NCBI GenBank assembly: GCA_000231825.2
Contig: JH720333.1
Location: 632,802-696,801 of the forward strand
Reading direction: 5' to 3'
DNA: 64,000 nucleotides
Source of the DNA: Tetrahymena elliotti 4EA
Lineage: Eukaryota > Ciliophora > Oligohymenophorea > Hymenostomatida > Tetrahymenidae
Shown here: positions 1-10,891 of the stretch, in pieces
Layout: each line of letters begins with the position of its first letter
Position numbering within the stretch: position 1 is the first letter of the stretch
Program-made: the position numbers and the translations under genes
The notes under the pieces: model-generated
Database searches by the model: none
What the model was told of the DNA's origin: nothing
Seen by the model: only the letters and a program-made list of their open reading frames with translations

Positions 1-453
1 ATTTTAGCAATTGAGCTAGAAAATCTTTACTCTGAAATATTAGATTCAAATCAATAAATTCCTAAAGAATATGCAAGCTTAGAGCCATCCTAATTTTTAG
101 AAAAAATAAGGGAAAAAGGATATATGTTTGATGAAGAAGTAGATTAAATTGAAGCTAAATTCAAGATAATCTTCATAAAAATTTCAGATATTATGAGAGA
201 AACTTCTCTTGTTCTGTTTGATCGCAGATCGAACTAAAAAATAAGCCAATAAAATCAATAATTCCTTTCTACTTTTGTTTTGCTTTATGAAAAAACTTGT
301 GCCTTGTTTTTTTAATATTCTGATTTAAGAAAAAGCAAGCAATTTTTTGATTAAGTTTACTCAAAGACAAATATTAAAGGAACTTAATCAGATATTAAAC
401 AAAAATCTATTTCATAAATATCGACCTAAAGAACTACTAGAGGAAGTTAGTGA
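1..453 (+). CDS. C-terminal part of a small-family protein (paralogue of the next two genes)
   Basis: Frame 1 is open from the window edge to TGA at 451-453 when TAA/TAG are read as Gln, giving about 150 residues. The 5' end lies outside the window. It shares landmarks with the two complete genes downstream: a P-x-EYA-L-P segment followed by FLEKIRE, and later FLSTFVLLYEKTC, which matches FLLQSIMLYEKTC in the second gene. The tail is Ser/Thr/Gln/Arg-rich. The function is unknown; I do not recognise the family. By analogy the missing N-terminus may carry a Met-Gly-Cys lipidation start, but that cannot be seen here. The three genes form a head-to-tail cluster on the + strand with about 2.3-2.4 kb between members. 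Confidence 0.75.
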
Positions 454-2900
454 TCCCATAATATTCATTTGAAAAAAAAACTAAATTAAATTTAAAAATT
501 GACACTAAATCTTAATCTTTATAATAATAAAAAACAATAATTTAATTATATTACTAAAACCTTAAACTAAAAATCTACTTTGTAAATAATATATTATATT
601 TATTTGTAATCAAAATTTTAATAGTTATTATTATTAACTTTCAAGCTAATTAATTAATTCTTCAATTTCTACTTCTCATTTAATTTTCATCAAAAAAAAA
701 ATGGAAGAAATATAAGCAAATCAATAACTTAAATTAATTTTTTTATTTTTTTCAAATGAAAAAGAATATCAATCAATTAATAAAATTATATGAAGAGACG
801 ATCTTCTATACAATTAGTGATTTAGTAATCTAATTTGATCAATTCAAAAGTACTTGAGATCTATTTTTTCGATTCAAGCTTATCTATTTGTATGTAATAC
901 TTTGTTTCTATCTAATTTATTAAAAATATGAAAAAATATTTATTAAAGTTGAGATTAACTGATATTTTAAAGCTAAAATAATAAACCTCATTTAAAGAAT
1001 AATTTTTTTATTCCATTTATATTTTAAACAGCTTTTAAATTTCTAGGTTGTCAGAATTACTTTTGAACTGAACCTTCATTTTTGATTAATTCACAGTAGA
1101 AATAAAAAAATTTAATAATATGTAAAAATGCAGTTTTACTGGAAAGAATCTATCATTTAGTTTCCAATTGATTATATTCAATTAATATTATAAGCAACAT
1201 GAATTTTCTTTAATAGTATCTTTTTATCAAACTAGAATGGTGATATTTTTAATTTCTTTTGGATTTCTTATCAAAAGTTAAAAGTAAATTAATTCAAATT
1301 TATTTCAATTTATGAGAGAAAGCAAAATATTTTTTTGATTCAATTATTTTCAAGAAAAAATAGGTTTTATCAACATAAAAAATTCATTTAATTTTTAATT
1401 TGCTTAAACTTTTCTTTTATTTATTTCTTTATCCTATGTAAAGAATTAGATTTTTTTTACAGTAAATCAAAGTTAATTGATAATCAAATTTACTGTATAA
1501 ATAATACTCTATAGTAGTTGCCATCCGACTAAATTGAATAACCCAAAACTCACAAGAAAAATGAAATCCAATTCTAATTTTCTCAATGATACGTTTATTA
1601 AGTGTCAAAATTCACAGAGGTGATTTTACATCATTTAAAACAAAATTAATTATAGAAAAATAAAAACCTAATTTCTATTGAATGAAAACAAAAAATATTA
1701 ATATGTGAATAGTTAATTTGGTTTTTATGGTAAAACCTGTAAAACATTTTAAAACAAAGATTATTCATATGTTTTAAATTAAAAATAGAAATCATTAATG
1801 TTTGCTTTTATTTACATTATGATTATTAGGTAAAAAGAGCATTCTGTAATAGTTACTTATCTAATCTTTTTTGATTCTTCTAGTATGAATTTGGTAGCTT
1901 AAGCCAATTAATATTGTAAGCTAGTTTTATTGTCCTAATATTTTTCAAATCAATATAAGATGAAAACTTTTTATCAAAGTTTTCTTGATTTATTTTAAGA
2001 TTGAGTTAATGCTTTTATAATAGATGAGAAAAGCAGATTAAATGCAAATATATAGACTGATTTAACTTTATCAAAGTAATTTAAATTAATTCTGTTAAAA
2101 CCCTTGATTTCTAAAATCATTCATTTGTGGTACTTACTTCTAGTATTTTTTAGCAATCACTGTTTACAATAAACAAACTTATTCTGGTTTTACTAACTAA
2201 CAAACTAGTTAACTATGATTCATGAGTATACTAAAAATATATTTTATTATCCAAATATAATCACTAACTCTACCATAGTTTTATATACTGTTCTATTTAC
2301 TTATTAAAAGAAAGAATTGAGGTATTTAATAATCAAACAAAGAATTGAGATATTAATAATCAAAGAAATTAATTTTCTTGTCATTTAAAATAAAAATACT
2401 TATTTTGGTTGCTTTTGTTCAAAAAATTCTTTTATTTCATAAAATCATAAAATCAAAGCTTTTGATAGGGTTAATTTTTTATTTATATCAACTCTTTACT
2501 CTGAGTATTTTCTCAACTAAATATTTATTTTTAAAGTAAATAAATATATCTTTTTCAATTTTAACTCAAATGAAGTTATTTATAAAAACTATCACTGTTC
2601 AAATACTAAAATTAGCATTCAATGAGCTAATTAATTTAAGTTTTTTATTTTTAAGTATAGGTAAATTTAGTAGAACAAAAATCTGTTGGTTACTAAGATG
2701 CAGATTAATATTTTTTTAGTGTTTAATATTCAATTAATAGATTTCCTCTAGACTTAATATATCTTAGTTATCAGAGACACATTAGCATAAATAGAAAACT
2801 CTCTAACATTTTGCAAATAATTAAATTATACTCATTAAAATTTAACACATTAATTAAAAATTCATACCTAAAAATTTCATAAGTAATCATAAAATCAATT
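454..2900. other. intergenic, no gene seen
   Basis: AT-rich DNA between two tandem paralogues. TGA is frequent in all frames and no conserved protein segment was found. It contains one small imperfect tandem repeat (2311-2364, two units of about 27 bp containing AAAGAATTGAG). The promoter of the downstream gene must lie here, but no motif stands out. Confidence 0.6.
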
Positions 2901-3458
2901 ATGGGCTGTACTGGAGTAAAGTAGGCTAAAAGTTGTATGTGCTCTTCAAAAAAATCTGATTACATTGTATCAAATATGCAAAAAGAGGAAGCTTCTTAAG
3001 TGATTTCTTTGATCTTAGATATTACAAAGAACATAGAAATATTGTTCTCAAATATTTTGGTATCTAACCCCTAGATTCCAGAAGAATACTCTCTTTTACA
3101 TCCTTCAGAGCTTCTATAAAAACTAAGAGAATCAGAATATTTGAATGAAAGTTAAATTGATAAAATAGAACTAGAATTCAACTAGTAGTTTTAAAAACTA
3201 TCATAAATAATGAATTATGCAACTTTAATGTTGTTTGATTGTGAAAAAAGTAAGTACGTAAGTGAAGAGAACAAAAATTTTCTCTTACAATCTATTATGC
3301 TTTATGAGAAAACATGCTAAAAATATATCGATTACTAAAATTAAAGGAATCTTGAAAAGAGTATAAAAGGTAGTAACTCTAAAATAATGTTTTCTTAGAT
3401 TTTATAATCATCAAATCAAGAGTCGAGAAATACTAACTAATTAAATTGCTTCAAATGA
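2901..3458 (+). CDS. small Met-Gly-Cys (predicted lipid-anchored) protein, unknown function
   Basis: This is a single-exon frame of 185 residues ending in TGA at 3456-3458. The start is chosen because the ATG sits in an A/T-rich context and gives Met-Gly-Cys-Thr-Gly, with further Cys residues at about positions 12 and 14. Gly2 followed by Cys is the usual context for N-myristoylation plus palmitoylation, so a peripheral membrane protein is likely (inference). The body is predicted helical, with the family segments IPEEYSLLHPSELLQKLRE and FLLQSIMLYEKTC. It is a paralogue of the partial gene at 1-453 and the gene at 5785-6369. No catalytic motif is visible and I do not assign a function. Confidence 0.8.
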
Positions 3459-5784
3459 ACTCTTTATAAAATGAATCTTAAATGATCGAATTAAAATTGT
3501 ATATAAAAAAAATTATAATTAACTTATTCTTCTATTTATTCTAAATGTCAAATATCTATTTTCTCCCCTTATTCTCTTATAATTCTATCTCTTTAAAAAT
3601 TCTTCAAAAAATATATAAAGTTTAAGTTTAATATCACTTAAAATAAAGATAAAATCCCAAAACAATTATTAAATTGTCTTAAAATCAATAAAATTCATAA
3701 ACATTCATTTAATACATTATTTCTATGATAATTTCCTAAATTTATTTTATTATTTTAGCACTATTAATATAAATTGTAAATGAAAAGGAATGATGTTTAG
3801 CTTTTAATCAGCTAGAAAATTAAATATAGTTGCATCTCTTACTTTCTAAAATGTCTTGAAGTTAGGTCGATAAAGTTAATAATTGATTGAACTAATTTTT
3901 CATTCAAGCTTGAAAATAAAAATGAGAAAATATTACCAAATAAATAGAAAGATAAAGTGCTTTAATTTTTTGGGAAATATACTAAAATTAATTATAATTA
4001 GAAAAAATAAAAATTACCCATAACATCACATTTACAACATCATTTTTATTTTTTTAAATAGTAAATTACTAAATATTTTTATTTGGTAAGGATAATTCAT
4101 TCTAAAATATCAAGCAAAAATTTATTTATTACTTAAGTTTTTATGTTTGAGTTGAAGCAATTCACAGAAATAAATACAAAAGCAATCAACAAACAAAATT
4201 TAAATAAAAAACTTCAGAAAAAAACAGCCTTTTTGCTAAAAAAGTGTCTTGAAAAAAAAAATTTTGACTTTTTTCTCTTAGAATTCAATTTAATTTATGT
4301 CAGTTATGTTAAAAAAATTTGATTTTAATGAATTTCATCCAAACTTTTCATTTTAATAGAAAAAAGTTTACACCTTTCTTTCCTTTATCACTAATCAATA
4401 TTATTTTTTTCTAATATTTTAATACATCATAGACCTAATTTTTTTCCTGTTTTCAATATTTATCAAAATAATATGATGTTTATTGTTGAAAAATAACTTC
4501 TAAAAAGGATACAATTATTTAATATTTTCAAGTGAAACGCATTTTTTAAATACTAACTCATAAAAAATTATCTAATAGTTCCTTAAAATGGGGAAATTAT
4601 ATATTATTTAAGAAAATTTAATTTTGTTTACTTTTTTGCTGTTAGTATATGCACAAATAAAAAAATATAACTAAAATATAAAAATATTTAATGCTGATAA
4701 TAGGTAAGTAAATACTTTAAATTATTTTTTTGAAGGTTCTTAAAAAAGTGAAAAAATATTTATTAAAATTAAATTTCACTAATTACTATTTAAAACTTGT
4801 TTATTAAAATACATTTTTTAACATCATAACAATATCTTTTCTCCAAATATGGTTGTGAAAGAAAACAAATATATTTATATAGCAACCCAAAAATTTAATT
4901 TTGCTATGAGTTATCAAATTTATTAATTTAATAAATTGCAGAAATTAACGCATTTTAAAAACTACACTGAAAATTTCATTTTTAAATAAGAATAATTCAA
5001 TAAAATTTTATTATTAAACTTAATATGTTTTCTTTTGAAATATTTATTTGATTTTAAATTAAATATTGATTTGATAATTAAATATAAAATAGAAGAAAAT
5101 TTTTTATAAAGTAAAACTAAATTTAGATAAAAAATAAAAATTTAATACCTTAAAACCTCATTTAATTATGTGAACGAATTATTGAGGGTTAGTGTTATTT
5201 TTAAATCACCTCAGACTGGCTCATTAGCTTGTTTACATAAGATGAGGGATTAGGGAATTGTGATTTAAGGTAATAATAAATCTAAAAAGAAATGATTTTG
5301 GATTTAAAATATTTTTAGAATGAAATAACTATCTTAAAATCTTCACTTATCCTTTGATCTACTTTTATATTTGAGATAAAAATAATGAATTATATCTTAT
5401 TTATTTTTAAAGGTTATTACTGATTTCATTCAATTATTCAAAATTCAATTAAAATATAAAAAGAAGAAAATAGATATTACTGGAGGCTAGATAAAATATT
5501 TAAAACTGCCCAGAAGTGTAGATAAGTTAGATGATTTTTTAATACCACAGAAAACTCATTCTTACTGATAATTTGATAAAAATAAATGCTAGTTTTGAAG
5601 TAAACAGAAAAAACCAGTAAAAAAGTGCAAATTAATGAATGATTTTAGAAAAATAAATGCTTAGAGATTGGTTCAGTGCAACTAAAAAAAAGATTATTAC
5701 TTCAAAAAAATTAATTAAAAAGTAAAATAAGTACAAAAAGCAAATATTTATTTGAACATTTCTCACTAAAATAAGATTAAAAAA
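3459..5784. other. intergenic, no gene seen; one structured patch
   Basis: AT-rich spacer between the second and third paralogue. No protein-coding frame was recognised. The only stretch unlike its surroundings is near 5165-5275, where base composition is more balanced and inverted arms occur (entered separately). Confidence 0.6.
5165..5275. other. balanced-composition patch with inverted arms, possible structured RNA
   Basis: Within strongly AT-rich DNA this patch contains perfect complementary arms of 9 bp (5201-5209 with 5260-5268) and an inner CCTCA (5209-5213) facing TGAGG (5243-5247). It could be a small structured RNA or a regulatory site. No tRNA, box C/D or H/ACA signature was convincing, so it is only a candidate. 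Confidence 0.25.
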
Positions 5785-6369
5785 ATGGGTTGCGTTAGCG
5801 AAAAATAAAGAAGAAAAAGCAAAATTGTTTAAAATTTAACTGTTTAAAATGATTATGATTCTGAATAAGCTTAAAATATTGTAAATTATATTAAAAATAC
5901 TGTCAAGAAACTTGAAACTTATTATTCTTAAATCATATCTACTAATTAATAAATCCCAGAAAAGTATGCAATGCTTTCTCCCTAATATTTTTTACAGGAA
6001 GTTAGATAAAATAATCTTTTAAACTTGATTTAAATAGAAGATATAGAGTAAAAATTCTTAATTCTGTTTACTGATCTTTATAAATACTTAAACTAGGCTT
6101 CTAACTTCCTTCATTTTAACTAAAACAAGTTAAATTAATCTTTAAAAGAAAAAAAATTTATTCTGAAATCTTTAGTCTTAAAATATGAAAACACCTGCTT
6201 GTAATTTTTTGCTTATCTAAAAGAGAATGATTAAAAAAGGTTGACTCAAGATCAAATAAATATATCGCACAGACTAAAAAGAGCTTTTTCGAGGCATAAT
6301 AATGAAGAATACTAAACTCCACTTAACTTGTCTACATAAGAAAGCAAAAGATAAATTGATCTATCTTGA
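5785..6369 (+). CDS. small Met-Gly-Cys (predicted lipid-anchored) protein, unknown function
   Basis: Single exon, 194 residues, ending in TGA at 6367-6369. It begins Met-Gly-Cys-Val-Ser in an AAAAATG context. Gly2 and the Ser near position 5 fit an N-myristoylation site, and Cys3 is a palmitoylation candidate. The central part carries the family segments IPEKYAMLSPQYFLQEVRQ and SLVLKYENTCLQFFAYL. The C-terminus is basic and polar. It is the third member of the tandem family (others at 1-453 and 2901-3458). The sequences have diverged strongly apart from these blocks, which suggests an old duplication. Function unknown. Confidence 0.8.
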
Positions 6370-8338
6370 TCACAATAAAACAAAATCATTATCTTTTGAA
6401 CTATTAAAAACTAATAGACCAAAATAAAAATTCTGTACAAATCTATATATAAAAAAATGTATAAAATAATTTAATCTAAATTTGAAATTTATGAGTCCAT
6501 TTATCTGCGTATTTATTTAAATGTAAAAATCATTTCTATTTGTAATAAAACTGTTCAAATTCTTCAATTTTAGCAAATTATTTTATGTTCTTGATCTTAA
6601 TTTTATGTTAAATTTGAACTTTTTTTTTAAAAGGAAGTATCTCATGCAATCTTTGCTTATCTATTGAGCTATCTATCTATAGCTTACCTTGTCCAAAATA
6701 AATAAATTATTGTAGAAGTGAATTACTGGAACTATAAATTTTTTGGTAAATAGAAATTAGTTATTTATTTTTGATTTACAATAAAAGAAACTAAATAGGT
6801 CTATAAAAATATTAATCTTATCTATTAAATCCTTTAAATAAGTGTTTGAATATTCTACTAAGAAAAGTAATAACCTATTTCATGCATCAAATACTTAAGA
6901 TTTTATGCAAAAAAAGTACATCAGTAATTAAAAAAAAGCAAATTAAATGAATAATTGGTTAATACTAATTGTTACATTTTAACTCAAGGTTATAATTAAT
7001 ACTTAAGTCTAGAACATATTTTGATCAATTATTTTCAAATAATTGCCTTTTTTCTTCTATTTTAAATATTTAAAAAAATTAGCTCATCAATCATCTCTAA
7101 ATGTCTAAACAATTCTTTGCAAAAATTATTTTTAAAAATTCCAATTTAGTTTTCAAAATAACTTCAATAAAGCCATAATTTCTAGATTCAATTTGAAATT
7201 ATTAAAATGATGCTCATATCCTTTTTGAAGTTGACCTTTTATTTCTTTTTTTGACCATTTTTTTAAAAATTTTACTGATGATTTTCTTATTATTTAATAA
7301 TGAAACCATTTTATATGAAAAAATAATTTGCTTCTAAATCCATCAAAAGCGAGTAAAAACACATTTTCTTAAATAGCAATAAAATCTCTTTAACTATTAT
7401 TTTTAGATCCTATTCTTCTTACAAATTTAGTTAGCTATATTTACTATAATTAGGCTATTGAAAACAAGGAAACCTCATATAATTATAGAAACTTAACAAG
7501 AGAAATATAGGAAGGCAACCAATTTTTAAAATGAGATTAAAGAGTTAGCAACTTAATTAATTGAAAGATTTAACTTCATGTTTTATCAATTATTCTGAAA
7601 TTTGAAAAATAATTTTGAAAATAAATTAAAATTTGAATATATTCTTAGTTATTTATTTTAGATTGATCCAAATTACTTTTACCCAAATAATAATTTAAAA
7701 ATGTAAAATCAATCATTTTTAAATATTTTGTTTAATTACTTTCTTAGATTAAATATATAAAAATTGTTATTTATTTCTACGATAAAATTGTTGGGTTATT
7801 TTTTATTTTTGCTTTATGGATGGATATTGCTCATCTTTGTTTTTTAATACTTGAAAAATTTGCTTATAAGATTTGGATGCATATTGAATTCTGTTGATAA
7901 ATTATTTGAATAAATGAGAAAATTAAAGTATAAAAGAATATGCATATTATGTTTGATAATTTGATGATAAAAAAATTATCAAAAATATTAAATTTTTTAA
8001 TTACAAATTTAATCAGATGAAGGATATATGTGCTTGCATATTTTGATATTAAAATTAAATTGATTTAGGATGGGATTGTATAAGATTCATCACTTGCCTC
8101 TCATAGGTAATTTGATGACACAGAGAAAATAAAAAGAAATAAAAAAAGATTGAAAGGATGGGAGTATTCAATAAAAAATCAATAAAATTAAATAGTTTTT
8201 GATTAAATAGACTGAGAAGCAGAAGATATTGATATCATAATCAATTAATTAATTAAATAAATAAATAAAAAATTAGCAAGCATCAAAATAACCAAGTGGA
8301 AGTTAATATAAAAATTAATAAAAGCAAATTTAGGTAAA
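6370..8338. other. intergenic, no gene seen
   Basis: About 2 kb of AT-rich DNA between the small-protein cluster and the AP-4 mu gene, all on the + strand. It has frequent TGA in all frames and no recognisable RNA gene. The last few hundred bases probably contain the AP-4 mu promoter and 5' UTR. Confidence 0.6.
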
Positions 8339-9934
8339 ATGATTTCATAGATATTTATTTTGTCTGCAAGAGGAGACATTATTATCAATCGTGATTTTAG
8401 ATCTGATTTAGTCAAAAACACTCATGAAGTTTTCTACAGATAAGTTAAGTTGTCTAAGGGAGATTGCTAACCTTTATTCAATATTGATGGTGTTAATTTT
8501 AGCTATTTAAAGCGTGCAGGTTTATATATAGTTGCTACCTCTCGTTTTGATAACTCTCCTTCATTTATTTTGGAAATTTTAAATAGAGTTTGTACTGTTA
8601 TTAAAGATTTCTGTGGTGTCATGAGCGAAGAAGCAATTCGTAAGAATTTTATTTTGATTTACGAATTGTTAGATGAAATGATTGACTTTGGTTACCCTCA
8701 ACTTCTTTAAACTGAATAAGTCAAGCCTCATATCGCAAATGAACCCATAGTTATCAAGAAATAAACTTTACCTACTACTAATACAGGAAGATTCGGTTCC
8801 ATCTTTAATCAAGGAACTGTTTCTTCTATTGCTACAAATCGTCCTGTCAACTCATAATAAAAGAAAAACGAAATATTCGTTGATGTTTTTGAAAAAATTA
8901 GTGTCCTCTTCAATGCTTCAGGTTATGTTATTAACTCTTCTATAGAAGGTTGCATTTAAATGAAATCTTATCTTAATGGAAATCCTCCTTTGAAGCTTGC
9001 CTTAAATGAAGACTTAGTCGTAAAAGATTATTTTACTTTAAATTTTCAAAATAAAACCAAAAATTCAAAATAGAAAGCAAATAAAAATGTCAAAATTAAA
9101 TTGAGATATTGAGTAAAAAATAAACAAAATGGTAAAAATCTCATTAAAAGTTGAATAAAAACAGGCTTTTATTAATTTTTTATCCTAATTTCAATTTAGG
9201 ATTGTCATTTTTGAATATGTTTATTTAAAAGTTCTGGGTATTTTTTTAGAGATAAAAGAAATAATTAAAGCAAATATTTATTTATTTATTTTTGTTTTGA
9301 ACAAAAGATTGGTAAAGGTGAGAATGGTAGAGTAGTCTTAGATGATTGCAACTTCCATGATTGTGTGAACACAAATGAATTTGATTTAAGCAGAACTTTG
9401 AGAATCTAGCCTCCAGATGGTGAATTCGTTGTTATGAATTACAGAGTTACCTCTGAATTCTAAACACCTTTTAGAATATACCCTGTAATTGAAGAAATAT
9501 CCAATTTCAAGCTTGAGTTGCATTTAAAAGTAAAGGCCTGCTTCCCTAAAGAAATATTTGCAAGTTATGTTACATTAACATTCCCCATGCCTAAATTGGC
9601 TTCAAACATCACTAACGAATTAGGAAAGAATGTATCAAATTAAAGTGTTGATATTGAAAATAAAGGAGATATTAAAATGGTAAAGTGGAATATTAAGAAA
9701 TTCATGGGTGACACTGAATAGGTGTTGATCACAAAAATTACTCTTTAAGCAAATGCTAATTCATACAGTGCTCGTAAAGAAATAGGACCTATTAATGTTA
9801 ACTTTGAAGTTCCTATGTATAATGTTTCTAACTTACAAATTAGATACCTTCGTATTGATGATAAAGAAAAGAGCAATCCCTTCAGATGGGTTCGTTTCAT
9901 CACCCAATCATCTTCTTATGTTTGCAGAACTTGA
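8339..9934 (+). CDS. AP4M1: AP-4 adaptor complex mu subunit
   Basis: Exons 8339-9019 and 9308-9934 encode 435 residues; human AP4M1 has 453. This subunit of the AP-4 heterotetramer selects cargo through its C-terminal mu-homology domain at the trans-Golgi. Residues 1-150 form the longin-like half: MISQIFILSARGD, then GLYIVATS, then YELLDEMIDFGY. These follow animal AP-4 mu more closely than AP-1, AP-2 or AP-3 mu. The mu-homology domain runs from about residue 185 (NEIFVDVFEKISVLF) to the end, with TLRIQPPDGEFVVMNYRV conserved. The intron (9020-9307, GTAAAAG...AAAAG) is phase 0, and the join restores NEDLVIGKGENGR, which aligns with the human NxEFCVGKSELR region. The gene lies convergent with the kinase gene. 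Confidence 0.92.
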
Positions 9935-10891
9935 TTATTATAATGCATAGTCAAAATAATCTGCAAAAGATCCAATCATTTATTTTTATTCAAAATAAAA
10001 TACTAATTTTTTTCTTCTTAAAATCTAAATAATTAGTTAAATAGTAATGTTTTTATATCTATTCATTAGTAATAGAAATAAATTATAAAATTTGTCCTTT
10101 TTTGGTTCAGTTTGCATATTTTATTATCAGTTAAAATATTATTTATTTTACCAATTTAGAAACAGTAAAGTACTTACATAAAGTTATTCATTTAAAATAA
10201 AAGATGATAAAAAAAATCTGGACTACTTTTTATTCTTAAATTTAAGAAAGTGCCCAAATTTCTTTTTACCCTATCCTAAAATGAGTTTTGAAAAAAATTA
10301 TTTATTTTCAAATTTAAGAAGAAATAATTAGGAAAGACATTTTTTTTGGAATGAAAATAAATGAAAAATGTTAAAAAATAAAAAATAAATTTTACAAAAC
10401 ACAAACAAAACAAACAAAGAAGCAACCAAAATTTCAAATTTTAATTTTTAAGGTATTTTACAAAGAAAGTAAATAATGTTTTTAATATTTTTTATTATTT
10501 AACAAAAAGGATAAAGCTTGTAATGGGAAGTATATTTTTTGTTATTAAATTACAAGATATTATTATTTTAAAGTTATAATATTTTAACGCTTTGTTTTGC
10601 AAAAAATTAAGATATTTTTTTTGTAAAATTATTTAGTTTTATTTTTTTATTTGACAAAAATTCTCTTAAGAATAGGACTTACTTATTCGCTACTCAAATA
10701 GAATCAAGCATATTTTAAGCTACAAATTTTTATCATTTGCTTTTATATTTGATTATTCTTGGAAAAGATTTTATTGAAAGAACTTTTTGTTTAAAAAAGT
10801 TTGGATTTTTTAATTTTAAAATGTTGATAAAATTGAAGTTTGATGTTTTTATAGATTGATTAATATGCCTTCTTATGGGCTATATTATCTG
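9935..10891. other. intergenic between convergent genes
   Basis: This stretch holds the 3' flanks of the AP-4 mu gene (+) and the PH-kinase gene (-). It is AT-rich with long T runs; no coding frame or RNA gene was seen. Confidence 0.6.

Noticed and set aside
454..2900. A possible fourth Met-Gly-Cys paralogue in the first spacer
   Set aside because: No ATG-initiated frame with the family motifs was found on either strand.
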